This document shows positions 1 to 9,117 of a stretch of DNA of 64,000 nucleotides, one piece after another. The stretch lies in contig NC_021237.1 in assembly GCF_000397205.1 (NCBI RefSeq), positions 373,001-437,000 of the forward strand, given 5' to 3'. The DNA comes from Pseudomonas protegens CHA0. GTDB lineage: Bacteria > Pseudomonadota > Gammaproteobacteria > Pseudomonadales > Pseudomonadaceae. Numbering within the stretch: the first letter of the stretch is position 1; every line of letters starts with the position of its first letter. The position numbers and the translations under genes were made by a program. The notes beneath the pieces are model-generated. The model was not told the DNA's origin and did no database searches. It saw only the letters and a program-made list of their open reading frames with translations.

Positions 1-99
1 CGCAAGCGCTGGCCTCATTGATCGCCACAGTGCGTTTACAAGTACCGATGGCAGGAGTCCGTCGTTTCGACAAACTTGCACTTGCTCGAATAATCGAAT

Positions 100-1134
100 T
101 TACAAATCGACGGGCTCGGGCTGTGGAAAACGCCATTGGCCACTGAGTATTTCGTTACTCGGTCGATAGAGCCTGACGGTGTAGTTCCAGCCGGGTGTCG
201 TAACCAGGCAATTGACGACCTTGGCCTCGCAACCCCCGAACTGGATGACAATTGAACCATCGGCACTTTTCTTGGCAGTGAGGTTGTTCAGCGAATAGGC
301 GTCATAGGGGTTTTTCTGAAAGTACCCGTCGACGTTGTAAACACTCACAGACCAGAAACTCTTGACCGGTACCTGTTCAACCTTGAGCCGGTAGACGGTT
401 TTTCCATCGTTGTGCGGCAATACTGCTCCGAGGTAGATGGCGTCCCTGCTCGGGTTGCCGCCCCAGCCCGTTGCGGTTCCGATCAGGTGGCGCACCGGAT
501 CGACCCTGCCTTTCGGGCCAAAGGACTGGTTGTAGTCGGGAAGGGTCGAACCCAGAACAGCCAGGGCATCACGCACTTTTTTCTGGCTCGCCTGATCCCA
601 CTTCGGAACCACGAACTCCCCGTGCCTGGCCTGGCTGACCTGGATGGCGTCCTGCAGCGCATGCACCTGCTCGAGGTCTTTGCGATCCGTGGGGTCGAAG
701 AACAGGCGGATAGCGACAAATACATAGCGTGTGCCGATGTCCTCTTTCGCCAGCGTATGGGGACCGGGCCCATAAATGACTGCCGGCACGTAGTGATCTT
801 CGTTGACCACTTGCATCGACATGAACCTCTCACCGGCTTCAGGCAAGGTGACAGTCACCGGGCCGGCATCGAGATCGAACACCGCTGACGAGTAAAGCGT
901 GTCCCTGTTCATGCGGATGACATCCTGAGCGTCGATGGCAACCGCTTCGCGGCTGTGAACAAACCGCCCCAAGCCTCCACTCTTCACACTCTTGCCCATG
1001 TAGAGGTCGGACTCGGCGCGAGCAAAGTTATCGACATTTACCCGCACCGGCGCATCAGCGGATGACTGAGCGTGTGCACTGGCAAAAGTGGCCAGCGTCA
1101 GGGCGACGATGCAGGCCGTGGATGAATCGGGCAT
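100..1134 (-). CDS. DUF1254/DUF1214 secreted protein
   Basis: This 344-residue protein starts with a cleavable signal peptide: residues 1-22 are hydrophobic and end in AHA-Q. The N-terminal half is DUF1254-like, and the C-terminal part carries the typical DUF1214 stretch around CLVTTPGWNYTVRLYRP followed by SGQWRFP. Proteins with this pair of domains are common in proteobacteria and have no agreed biochemical function. The start is preceded by AGAGG at suitable spacing. An AraC regulator lies just upstream on the same strand and may control it, but that is inferred from position only. Confidence 0.85.
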   Translation of the reverse strand: MPDSSTACIVALTLATFASAHAQSSADAPVRVNVDNFARAESDLYMGKSVKSGGLGRFVHSREAVAIDAQDVIRMNRDTLYSSAVFDLDAGPVTVTLPEAGERFMSMQVVNEDHYVPAVIYGPGPHTLAKEDIGTRYVFVAIRLFFDPTDRKDLEQVHALQDAIQVSQARHGEFVVPKWDQASQKKVRDALAVLGSTLPDYNQSFGPKGRVDPVRHLIGTATGWGGNPSRDAIYLGAVLPHNDGKTVYRLKVEQVPVKSFWSVSVYNVDGYFQKNPYDAYSLNNLTAKKSADGSIVIQFGGCEAKVVNCLVTTPGWNYTVRLYRPSNEILSGQWRFPQPEPVDL

Positions 1135-1295
1135 GTAAACCTCTAGCTCTTTTAAGTGGGCATTACCTTTTCAGACTTTATAAGAACACCCTGCTGGAAA
1201 CTTGCCATTTGGTGCCAAAAGCACAACAGGCAAGTACCGCGAAGTGGGTTATTTGAAGGCGCCCGATAGTGGGGCGGGAGGGTCAGGCAAAGAGG

Positions 1296-2279
1296 TTAAC
1301 GATCATCTTCCAAGAGCGAGCGGTAGCGCGACGGCGAACTTCCGGTCCAGCGCTTGAAGGCTCGGGTAAAGTGCGCCTGATCACTGTAGCCCACCATGTA
1401 GGCAATCTCGGTCGCGGTGTATTTGCCGCTGGCAATCAATTGCAGTGCTTCGCTGCGACGGGTTTCGTCACGCAGGTCTTCGAAGTCGATGCCGCAGTAC
1501 TTGAGGCGACGCTGTAGCGTTCGGGAAGACAAGCCGATGTTTCTTGAAATAGCGGTAAGTTTGGATCGATCCTGATCCGCGATCCGTTCGATCAGCACAC
1601 CGGCGGCTTGCGCGGTCGACTTCAAGGCCTCGGTGACTTTCCAGGCGTCATCCCGGGCAGGTTGCAGTGGGGTGTCGAGCAGCTCACGGTCGAATTCGAT
1701 CATGTTGTGCTTCGCGTTCATGTGCAGATTCGGCCCCAGGTACTCCTCCAGCGCCTCATCTCCTCGCTCCCGCGGGTTTTGCAGATGCACCCGTATGGCG
1801 CAAGGCTCGCCGGACATGAGCGGCACTTTCCTCAGCAGCGCCAGAGTGCCGAGAATGACCTGCTTCGGATCAGCCCCGTGCTGCCCGGTGAATTGCTGGA
1901 TCAGCTTCGTCGTACGGCCTTCGGTAACGATTCTTACGTCACTTCCTTGATGCAGTAAGTCCGTATGGATCGCTGCCACTGCGCACGCCTGGGCAAGGTT
2001 GGTCGAACCCAGGATCAACCCGCCCCAGGCGCCGAGTGAGCGTACTTCGATCAGGTGCCCCACCGTTGCACCCGCGAAGGGGTCCTGTGCGACCGCGGCC
2101 ATTTCATTGGCGATGTGAAAACAGGTCGCTCGCGGCACCCAGGCATCCGGGTATTGAAAAACCTGCGGGGAAATCCCGTAACGCCGGAAGAACTCCAGCG
2201 GCGACACCCCGCGCATGCTCAGGTAGGGCGCTATTTGCTGAAGCGTGCTGAGTTTGATGGAGGGCGTTGCATGGGTCAT
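1296..2279 (-). CDS. AraC family transcriptional regulator
   Basis: A 327-residue regulator. Residues 1-200 look like the arabinose-binding-type N-terminal domain found in OruR-like AraC proteins. The C-terminal ~100 residues form the AraC double helix-turn-helix, with LSSRTLQRRLK in the first helix pair and YSDQAHFTRAFKRWTG in the second. I start it at the Met of MTHATPSIKL because the upstream in-frame extension is low-complexity and lacks homology-like features. The DUF1254 gene follows on the same strand about 160 bases downstream and is a plausible target. The effector is unknown. Confidence 0.85.
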   Translation of the reverse strand: MTHATPSIKLSTLQQIAPYLSMRGVSPLEFFRRYGISPQVFQYPDAWVPRATCFHIANEMAAVAQDPFAGATVGHLIEVRSLGAWGGLILGSTNLAQACAVAAIHTDLLHQGSDVRIVTEGRTTKLIQQFTGQHGADPKQVILGTLALLRKVPLMSGEPCAIRVHLQNPRERGDEALEEYLGPNLHMNAKHNMIEFDRELLDTPLQPARDDAWKVTEALKSTAQAAGVLIERIADQDRSKLTAISRNIGLSSRTLQRRLKYCGIDFEDLRDETRRSEALQLIASGKYTATEIAYMVGYSDQAHFTRAFKRWTGSSPSRYRSLLEDDR

Positions 2280-2507
2280 GAGCGTTTGCACCTGGTTCAA
2301 AGGCCGTGCACGTGAGGAACGTCCGAGTCCGCAGGAAACACTAGCGCAAAACACCTGCCGGAGTCGTGCTGGCGATGTGCATTAAACACGAAGGACGTTG
2401 TGCTTGTGGGACTTGCGAAGAAGGGTAAGGGGGGCTGAAGCGCAGTGATGCCGGGTCCAGCAAGGTGCTGAAGGCATCGGGAGAGGATTGTTTGACCCTG
2501 GAAACAA

Positions 2508-2537
2508 CAAAGCCCTCGCATCGCTGCGAGGGCTTTG
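2508..2537 (-). terminator. Rho-independent terminator of tRNA-Thr
   Basis: A perfect 13-bp inverted repeat (CAAAGCCCTCGCA / TGCGAGGGCTTTG) with a 4-nt loop lies just downstream of the tRNA on its strand and is followed by a T-rich run. The stem is symmetrical and could also act on the other strand. Confidence 0.8.
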
Positions 2538-2544
2538 TTTTGTA

Positions 2545-2620
<76 letters not shown>

Positions 2621-2733
2621 GTGTCAGGGCGACGATTATAGCGATTGGCGGGCTTCTGTAAACCCCTGAAATCTGACTATTTTTGCGAAGCGCTCAGGGC
2701 CGCGTCCGCTGGCAAACGATTGGCTGGCCCTCC

Positions 2734-3690
2734 TCAGGAGCCTTGCGCTATCGATTCGGCGAGGATGCACAGCAACTCGAACATCAGGGTCGCGCCCACC
2801 AGGGCGGTGGCGCCGCCGACGTCGAAGGGCGGCGAGACTTCCACCACGTCGGCGCCGACCAGGTTCAGGCCGCGCAGGCCGCGGATCATCTGCTGGGCCT
2901 GGAGGGTGTTCATGCCGCCGATCTCCGGGGTGCCGGTGCCGGGGGCGAAGGCCGGGTCGAGCACGTCGACGTCGAAGCTGATGTAGGTCGGGCCGTCGCC
3001 CACCACGCGCCGGGCTTCGGCCAGGGTGGCTTCGACGCCGATGTCGGCGAACTCTTCCATGTGGATCACGCGAATCCCGCAGTCCCGGGCGAAAGCCTCG
3101 TCGTCGGCGCTGTAGATCGAACCGCGAATGCCGATCTGCACCGTGCGCTTGGGGTCCAGCAGGCCTTCTTCGATGGCGCGGCGAAAGGGCGTGCCGTGGG
3201 TGTAGAGGTTGTCGCCGAAGTAGCGGTCGTTGGTGTCGGAGTGGGCATCGAAGTGCACCATGCCGATGGGGCGGTGGCGGGCCAGGGCGCGGAAGATCGG
3301 CAGGGTCACCAGGTGGTCGCCACCCACCGCCAGGGGCACGGCGCCGGCCTGGTGCAATTGGCTGAAGAAACCTTCGATCTGTTTCAGCGAATCCAGCAGG
3401 TCGATGGGGTTCACCGGTGCATCACCCAGGTCACCGACCCGGACCAGGTCATAAGGGGCGATGCGGCTGACATGGTGCACCTTGCGCATCAGGCTCGACT
3501 GGTTGCGCACCTCCCGCGGGCCGTGGCGGGCACCGGCACGGTTGGTGGTGCCGCCGTCCCAGGGCACGCCCACCAGGGCGATCTGCACCTGGGCCGGGTC
3601 GTTGAACAGCGGCAGGCGCATGAAGCTTGGAATGCCGGCGAAGCGTGGGACCAGGGCGGCATCCACGGGTTGGGGAAAGGGCTTGGACAT
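2734..3690 (-). CDS. gpuA: Agmatinase-family ureohydrolase, probable guanidinopropionase
   Basis: A 318-residue cytoplasmic hydrolase that removes urea from a guanidino compound. The two-manganese site is complete: GGDH with His126, DAHSD with Asp148, His150 and Asp152, and SFDVD with Asp240 and Asp242. From memory of the Pseudomonas family, Tyr157 (in DTNDRYFGD) is the residue that distinguishes 3-guanidinopropionate-specific GpuA from guanidinobutyrase GbuA, which has Met there. The start is the Met of MSKPFPQPVD, 29 bases after the symporter stop. The upstream neighbour is a GpuP-like symporter, which supports guanidinopropionate use. No gpuR regulator is adjacent. Substrate choice within the family is the main uncertainty. 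Confidence 0.85.
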   Translation of the reverse strand: MSKPFPQPVDAALVPRFAGIPSFMRLPLFNDPAQVQIALVGVPWDGGTTNRAGARHGPREVRNQSSLMRKVHHVSRIAPYDLVRVGDLGDAPVNPIDLLDSLKQIEGFFSQLHQAGAVPLAVGGDHLVTLPIFRALARHRPIGMVHFDAHSDTNDRYFGDNLYTHGTPFRRAIEEGLLDPKRTVQIGIRGSIYSADDEAFARDCGIRVIHMEEFADIGVEATLAEARRVVGDGPTYISFDVDVLDPAFAPGTGTPEIGGMNTLQAQQMIRGLRGLNLVGADVVEVSPPFDVGGATALVGATLMFELLCILAESIAQGS

Positions 3691-3719
3691 GGCGGGGTTC
3701 CTTGTTCGCTGTGAAGGAT

Positions 3720-5105
3720 TTATTCGGTGGCGCTGCGCAGTGCCGGTGCCGCCCGGCTTGTCAGGCTGACGCCGACAAAGGTCAGCAGGCTGACCCCGAG
3801 CCCGTAGTAGATCGGGGTGTTGGCGAGAATGCCGTCGCGGACCATGAACGCGATCACCGTCAGGCTGCCGGTGAGCATGCAGGCGATGGCGCCCCTGGCC
3901 GAGGCGCGGCGCCACAGCAGCGCGCCCATGATCGGCACCAGCAGGCCGCCCACCAGCAGGTTGTAGGCGATGCTCAGCCCGGCGATCACGTCGTTCACCA
4001 GGCACGCCATCAACAGCATCGCCGCCCCCAGCCCGAGGGTGATCCAGCGGCTGCTGGCCAGGTGGTTTTCCCCGCCCCGGGTAAGGAAGCGGCTGTAGAT
4101 GTCTTCCTTGAGCACCGTGGCCGAAGCCAGCAGGCAGGCGCTGGCGGTGGACATGATGGCGGCCAGGGCAGCGGCCACCACCAAGCCGCGCAGGCCGGCG
4201 GGCAACACGCTGCGGGTGATTTCGGCGAAGGCGTTTTCCGCCACCGCCAGGTCCGGCAGCAGCAGCTTGGCGGCGGCTCCCACCAGGGCGCAGGCGGCGC
4301 CATAGAACATGCAGTAGATCCCGGCGCCGAGCCCGGCGTAGCGCACCACGCTTTCACTGCGGGCGGTGAACAGCCGCTGCCAGATGTCCTGGCCGATCAG
4401 GGCGCCGAAGAAGTACAGCAGGAAGTAGGTGAGGATGGTGTCCAGGCCGATATTGCCCAGCTCGAAGAAGCCCGCCGGCAGGTTGGCCTGCAAGGCTTCC
4501 AGGCCGCCGGCCTGGCCCAGGCTCATGGGCAGCAGGACGCCGAAGATCCCCAGGGTCATGATCACGAACTGGATGATGTCGGTGAGGGTCAGCGACCACA
4601 TGCCGCCGATCACCGAGTAGAAGATCACCAGGCCGCCTCCGCAGAGGATCGCTGTGATCCGCGGGATCTCGAACACCACTTCGGTGATCGAGCCGATGGC
4701 GATGGTGGCGGTCACCGCCACCATCAGGTCGTAGGCCACCATCACGCAGCCACCGATCAGCCGCGAGGACGCCTGGTAGCGCTGCTCTAGGATCTGGGTC
4801 ACGGTAAAGACCCGCAACTGGGCGATCTGCCGGGAGAACACCAGGCTCAGCACGATGATCCCCAGGCCCAGCATGAACACCAGCCACAGCCCGGAAATGC
4901 CGTAGCTGTAGCCCAGGCGCACCGAGCCTATGGTGGAAGCGCCGCCGAGCATCACCGCCGACAGCGTGCCCAGGTACAGGGCCGGGCCCAGGCGGCGCCC
5001 GGCCACCAGAAAGTCATCCTGGTTTTTCACTTTGCGCATGCCCCACCAGCCGAGGCCGGCCATCAGCAGGACGTAGATCGCCATTACCAGATAATCGAGT
5101 GCCAT
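3720..5105 (-). CDS. gpuP: Sodium:solute symporter, probable guanidinopropionate importer
   Basis: A 461-residue inner-membrane protein of the SSS family (TC 2.A.21) with about 13 hydrophobic segments. It has the usual early GGAST-containing loop (residues about 54-60) and a long run of transmembrane helices. An AAGGA sequence lies upstream of the chosen Met (MALDYLVMAIY); the in-frame extension further upstream is not membrane-like and was left out. It is the first gene of a two-gene unit with the downstream ureohydrolase, so import of a guanidino acid is the likely role. Substrate assignment rests on this pairing and not on residues I can read. Confidence 0.8.
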   Translation of the reverse strand: MALDYLVMAIYVLLMAGLGWWGMRKVKNQDDFLVAGRRLGPALYLGTLSAVMLGGASTIGSVRLGYSYGISGLWLVFMLGLGIIVLSLVFSRQIAQLRVFTVTQILEQRYQASSRLIGGCVMVAYDLMVAVTATIAIGSITEVVFEIPRITAILCGGGLVIFYSVIGGMWSLTLTDIIQFVIMTLGIFGVLLPMSLGQAGGLEALQANLPAGFFELGNIGLDTILTYFLLYFFGALIGQDIWQRLFTARSESVVRYAGLGAGIYCMFYGAACALVGAAAKLLLPDLAVAENAFAEITRSVLPAGLRGLVVAAALAAIMSTASACLLASATVLKEDIYSRFLTRGGENHLASSRWITLGLGAAMLLMACLVNDVIAGLSIAYNLLVGGLLVPIMGALLWRRASARGAIACMLTGSLTVIAFMVRDGILANTPIYYGLGVSLLTFVGVSLTSRAAPALRSATE

Positions 5106-5303
5106 AACCGTCGCTTCCTTTTGTTTTTGTTGTTGAAGGCAGGTCGGCGCAGCGTAGGTGGCAGGGGTTGCCGGGTACATCCCGGCGGGCACAAGCTGGC
5201 TTGTGTTTTGTGGAAAGTGCCTGGGTGGCAGTGAAGGCTGCGGGCACTCGGCCGATAGCCTGTGCGGGCCCGGTGGCCGCCTCAGTCAAAGGAAACTTCA
5301 GTG

Positions 5304-5948
5304 ATGAATCTCGCAACTCCCACCCTGCTGGCCGCGTTGGCGTTGCTCGGCGCTTGCAGTGCCAAACCGGTACAGCCCTATTCGGAACCGCCCCTGAGCG
5401 TGCCGACCGCGCAGTTGCGGGTGATCACCAACGGCGAGGTGCGCGGGGACGCCTATGCCGGGTGCCTGGGGGACAGCAAGCGCCTGGCCAAGGCCGGGCG
5501 TTTCGGCAGCGATCAACAGGCCAACATCAACTACCCGCAGTTCCCGGTGCAGCCCCGGCAGATCGACATGCTGCCCAGGTTCGCGCCGAAACTGCCGGCC
5601 TACGCAGGGGCGATCCGCAGGGGCGAGGGCGCCTACAACGAGATCGCCACCGAGTACCGGGTACCGGCGGGCCGGCCTTTCCTGCTGGAAGGCGGGGGCG
5701 TGGCGGCAGGTGGCTATGGCAGCACCTACAGCACCTGCCCTGAGGTGAGGAAGGTGGTGCTGTTCGAGCCGGGCAAGAGCTACGAGGCCTATGTCGGTCT
5801 GAACTACATCCCCCAGGCGAACGGCGAAACCGCAGCCATGTGTGCCTTTGCGGTGTACCAGTTGTTGCCCCTGGGCAAGCCGGGAGCGGTCATGCCGATG
5901 GCGGTCCAGGCCAAGCCGCCGGTGGACAGCAAGTGCCCGGGTAGCTGA
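5304..5948 (+). CDS. Putative lipoprotein of unknown function
   Basis: A 214-residue protein with a lipoprotein signal peptide: hydrophobic residues 5-14 and a lipobox LGAC with Cys18 as the lipidation site. The residue after the Cys is Ser, so outer-membrane sorting is expected. An AAAGGAA ribosome site precedes the Met chosen here. I do not recognise a domain in the mature part, which is rich in Pro, Gly and Tyr. It stands alone, divergent from the symporter gene. Confidence 0.7.
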   Translation: MNLATPTLLAALALLGACSAKPVQPYSEPPLSVPTAQLRVITNGEVRGDAYAGCLGDSKRLAKAGRFGSDQQANINYPQFPVQPRQIDMLPRFAPKLPAYAGAIRRGEGAYNEIATEYRVPAGRPFLLEGGGVAAGGYGSTYSTCPEVRKVVLFEPGKSYEAYVGLNYIPQANGETAAMCAFAVYQLLPLGKPGAVMPMAVQAKPPVDSKCPGS

Positions 5949-6001
5949 GCCGTTGGAGGGTAGCCCCGGCCTGGGGTAGCAGGCCGGGGGTGATGGCTTG
6001 T

Positions 6002-6223
6002 CTAGGCCTCCCAGCCCGCGTCGCGCACCGCCTGCTGCACCAGCGGGTGCAGTTCGGCCCCTTGCTGCTCGGTCTGCCAGGCCAGCAGTTCCTTGCGCAT
6101 GCCTGGGGTCCAGAACATCTGCATGTGGTTGCGCACGCTGAGCACGGCCTGTACCTGGTCCGGCTCATTGGCGAAGTACGAGGCGATCTGGTTGGCCATC
6201 TTGATCAGGTTGGCGGTGCTCAT
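6002..6223 (-). CDS. fdsD: Formate dehydrogenase delta subunit
   Basis: A 73-residue protein typical of FdsD/FdhD-delta, with the conserved N-terminal LIKMANQIASYF and a later HMQMFW segment. It is the last gene of fdsGBAD. Its ATG overlaps the stop of fdsA by four bases (ATGA), a sign of translational coupling. In characterised FDHs the delta subunit is needed for full activity or cofactor maturation. Confidence 0.9.
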   Translation of the reverse strand: MSTANLIKMANQIASYFANEPDQVQAVLSVRNHMQMFWTPGMRKELLAWQTEQQGAELHPLVQQAVRDAGWEA

Positions 6224-9117
6224 CGGCGCACCTCCGCCTTGCCGCCCCGGGAGCGGCCACGCTTGTCCAGCAGGCGATGCTGCTCTTCGCTGAATGCCTG
6301 GTAGCGCTTCTGCCATTCGGAAGGGTGGTAGACGCGGCTGACTTCCACCGCGGTGACCTTGTATTCCGGACAGTTGGTGGCCCAGTCGGAGTTGTCGGTG
6401 GTGATCACGTTGGCCCCCGACTCGGGGAAGTGGAAGGTGGTGTAGACCACCCCCGGTGCCACCCGTTCGGTGACCCGGGCCCGCAGCACGGTCTGCCCGG
6501 CGCGGCTGCCGATGCCCACCCAATCGCCTTCGTTGATGCCCCGGCTCTCGGCATCGGTGGGGTGGATTTCCAGGCGGTCCTCGGCGTGCCAGGCGACGTT
6601 GTCGGTACGCCGGGTCTGGGCGCCGACGTTGTACTGGCTGAGGATGCGGCCGGTGGTCAGCAGCAGCGGGTAGCGGCCATTGACCTTCTCGTCGGTGGGC
6701 ACGTAGCCGGTGAGCATGAAGCGCCCCTTGCCACGCACGAACTCGTCGATGTGCATGGTCGGCGTGCCGTCAGGCGCGGCGTCGTTGCACGGCCATTGCA
6801 GGCTGCCGTGGCGGTCCAGGCTGGCGTAGCTGACGCCGGTGAAGGTCGGGGTCAGGCGGGCGATCTCATCCATGATTTCCGAGGGATGGCTGTAGTGCAT
6901 CGGGTAGCCCAGGGCCGCGGCCAGGGCCAGGGTGCCTTCCCAGTCGGCCTTGCCGCCCAGCGGCTCCATGACCTTGCGCACCCGGGAGATGCGCCGTTCG
7001 GCGTTGGTGAAAGTGCCGTCCTTTTCCAGGAACGAGCTGCCCGGCAGGAACACGTGGGCGAACTTGGCGGTTTCGTTGAGGAAGATGTCCTGCACCACCA
7101 CGCATTCCATGGCCGACAGGGCCGCGGTCACGTGCTGGGTGTTGGGGTCGCTCTGGGCGATGTCCTCGCCCTGGCAGTACAGGCCCTTGAAGCTGCCGCC
7201 CAGGGCTGCTTCGAACATGTTTGGAATGCGCAGCCCGGGATCGGCCTGCAGGGTGACGTTCCAGGCCTGCTCGAACTGCTGGCGCACCGCCTGGTTGGAG
7301 ATGTGCCGATAGCCCGGCAGCTCGTGGGGGAAGGAGCCCATGTCGCAGGAACCCTGGACGTTGTTTTGCCCTCGCAGCGGGTTCACGCCCACCCCTTCGC
7401 GGCCGATGTTGCCGGTGGCCATGGCCAGGTTGGCGATGCCCATGACCGAGGTGCTGCCCTGGCTGTGCTCAGTGACCCCCAGGCCGTAGTAGATCGCCGC
7501 GTTGCCGCCAGTGGCGTAGAGGCGGGCGGCGGCACGGATATCGGCGGCGGGCACGCCGCAGATGGCGCCGAGCACTTCCGGCGAGTTGTCCGCGCGGCTG
7601 ACGAAGGCGCTCCACAGGGCGAAGGCCTCGGGCTCGCAGCGGGCGCTGACGAACTCCTGGTCGACCAGCCCTTCAGTGACTATCACATGTGCCAGGGCAT
7701 TGAGCATGGCCACGTTGGTGCCGGGGCGCAGGGCCAGGTGCAGCTCGGCGCGGGCGTGCACCGAGTCCACCAGGTCGATGCGCCGCGGGTCGATGACGAT
7801 CAGCTTGGCCCCTTCACGCAGGCGCCGTTTGAGCTGGGAACCGAACACCGGGTGGGCGTCGCTGGGGTTGGCGCCCATCACCAGGATTACGTCGGCCTGC
7901 ATCACCGAGTCGAAGCTCTGGGTCCCGGCGGATTCCCCCAGGGTCTGCTTGAGGCCGTAGCCGGTAGGCGAGTGGCAGACCCGGGCGCAGGTGTCGACGT
8001 TGTTGTTGCCGAAGGCCGCCCGCACCAGCTTCTGCACCAGGTAGGTTTCCTCGTTGGTACAACGGCTGGAGGTGATGCCGCCGATGGAATCGCGGCCATA
8101 TTTGAACTGGATGCGCCGCAGTTCGCTGGCGGCGTAGGACACTGCTTCGTCCCAGCTGACTTCCTGCCAAGGGTCGCTGATGTGCTTGCGGATCATCGGC
8201 TTGGTGATGCGGTCCGGGTGGGTGGCGTAGCCCCAGGCGAAGCGGCCCTTGACGCAGGAGTGGCCGTGGTTGGCCTGGCCGTTCTTGTCCGGAACCATGC
8301 GCACCAGCTGGTCGCCCTTCATCTCGGCGCGGAACGAGCAACCCACGCCGCAGTAGGCGCAGGTGGTGATCACCGCCCGCTCCGGCTGGCCCATCTGCAC
8401 CACGCTCTTTTCCATCAGGGTGGCGGTGGGGCAGGCCTGCACGCAGGCGCCGCAGGACACGCATTCGGAGTCCAGGAAGTTGTCGCCACCGGCCGCCGCA
8501 ACCCGGGATTCGAAGCCGCGGCCGCTGATGGTCAGGGCGAAGGTGCCCTGGGTTTCCTCGCAGGCGCGCACGCAGCGGTTGCAGACGATGCACTTGCTCG
8601 GGTCGTAGTCGAAGTAGGGGTTGGAGGTGTCTTTCTGATCCTGCAGGTGGTTGGCGCCGTCATAGCCGTAGCGCACTTCCCGCAGGCCCACCTGGCCGGC
8701 CACGGTCTGCAGTTCGCAGTTGCCGTTGGCCGAGCAGGTCAGGCAATCCAGCGGGTGGTCGGAGATGTACAGCTCCATCACGTTGCGGCGCAGGGTCGCC
8801 AGTTTCGGCGTTTGCGTATGCACCACCATGCCTTCGCTGACCGGGGTGGTGCAGGAGGCCGGGTAGCCGCGCATGCCGTCGATCTCCACCAGGCACATGC
8901 GGCACGAGCCGAAGGCTTCCAGGCTGTCGGTGGCGCAGAGTTTGGGAATGGTGGTGCCCATCAGGGCCGCGGCGCGCATCACCGAGGTGCCCTGGGGCAC
9001 GCTGATGCTGCGCCCGTCGATGTTCAGGCTGACCTGCACCTGGCTGTCGCGGGCCGGGGTGCCGAAGTCCACGGCATTGAGATCGATGTCTGTGGCTGGG
9101 TCGAAAATACTGATCAT
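6220..9117 (-). CDS. fdsA: NAD-dependent formate dehydrogenase alpha subunit
   Basis: A 965-residue catalytic subunit that oxidises formate at a bis-pyranopterin molybdenum (or tungsten) cofactor. The domains in order are: a [2Fe-2S] domain (Cys61, 72, 75, 89); a His-Cys cluster (His121, Cys125, 128, 134); two ferredoxin-like 4Fe-4S clusters (Cys176-186 and Cys219-229); a further 4Fe-4S motif (Cys253, 256, 260, 288); and the molybdopterin oxidoreductase body. The metal-binding catalytic Cys is Cys381 in RVCHSPTGYG, so this is a Cys enzyme and not a selenocysteine one. Start MISIFDP overlaps the fdsB stop (ATGA). I see no maturation genes such as fdhD or mob in the window. Confidence 0.95.
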   Translation of the reverse strand: MISIFDPATDIDLNAVDFGTPARDSQVQVSLNIDGRSISVPQGTSVMRAAALMGTTIPKLCATDSLEAFGSCRMCLVEIDGMRGYPASCTTPVSEGMVVHTQTPKLATLRRNVMELYISDHPLDCLTCSANGNCELQTVAGQVGLREVRYGYDGANHLQDQKDTSNPYFDYDPSKCIVCNRCVRACEETQGTFALTISGRGFESRVAAAGGDNFLDSECVSCGACVQACPTATLMEKSVVQMGQPERAVITTCAYCGVGCSFRAEMKGDQLVRMVPDKNGQANHGHSCVKGRFAWGYATHPDRITKPMIRKHISDPWQEVSWDEAVSYAASELRRIQFKYGRDSIGGITSSRCTNEETYLVQKLVRAAFGNNNVDTCARVCHSPTGYGLKQTLGESAGTQSFDSVMQADVILVMGANPSDAHPVFGSQLKRRLREGAKLIVIDPRRIDLVDSVHARAELHLALRPGTNVAMLNALAHVIVTEGLVDQEFVSARCEPEAFALWSAFVSRADNSPEVLGAICGVPAADIRAAARLYATGGNAAIYYGLGVTEHSQGSTSVMGIANLAMATGNIGREGVGVNPLRGQNNVQGSCDMGSFPHELPGYRHISNQAVRQQFEQAWNVTLQADPGLRIPNMFEAALGGSFKGLYCQGEDIAQSDPNTQHVTAALSAMECVVVQDIFLNETAKFAHVFLPGSSFLEKDGTFTNAERRISRVRKVMEPLGGKADWEGTLALAAALGYPMHYSHPSEIMDEIARLTPTFTGVSYASLDRHGSLQWPCNDAAPDGTPTMHIDEFVRGKGRFMLTGYVPTDEKVNGRYPLLLTTGRILSQYNVGAQTRRTDNVAWHAEDRLEIHPTDAESRGINEGDWVGIGSRAGQTVLRARVTERVAPGVVYTTFHFPESGANVITTDNSDWATNCPEYKVTAVEVSRVYHPSEWQKRYQAFSEEQHRLLDKRGRSRGGKAEVRR

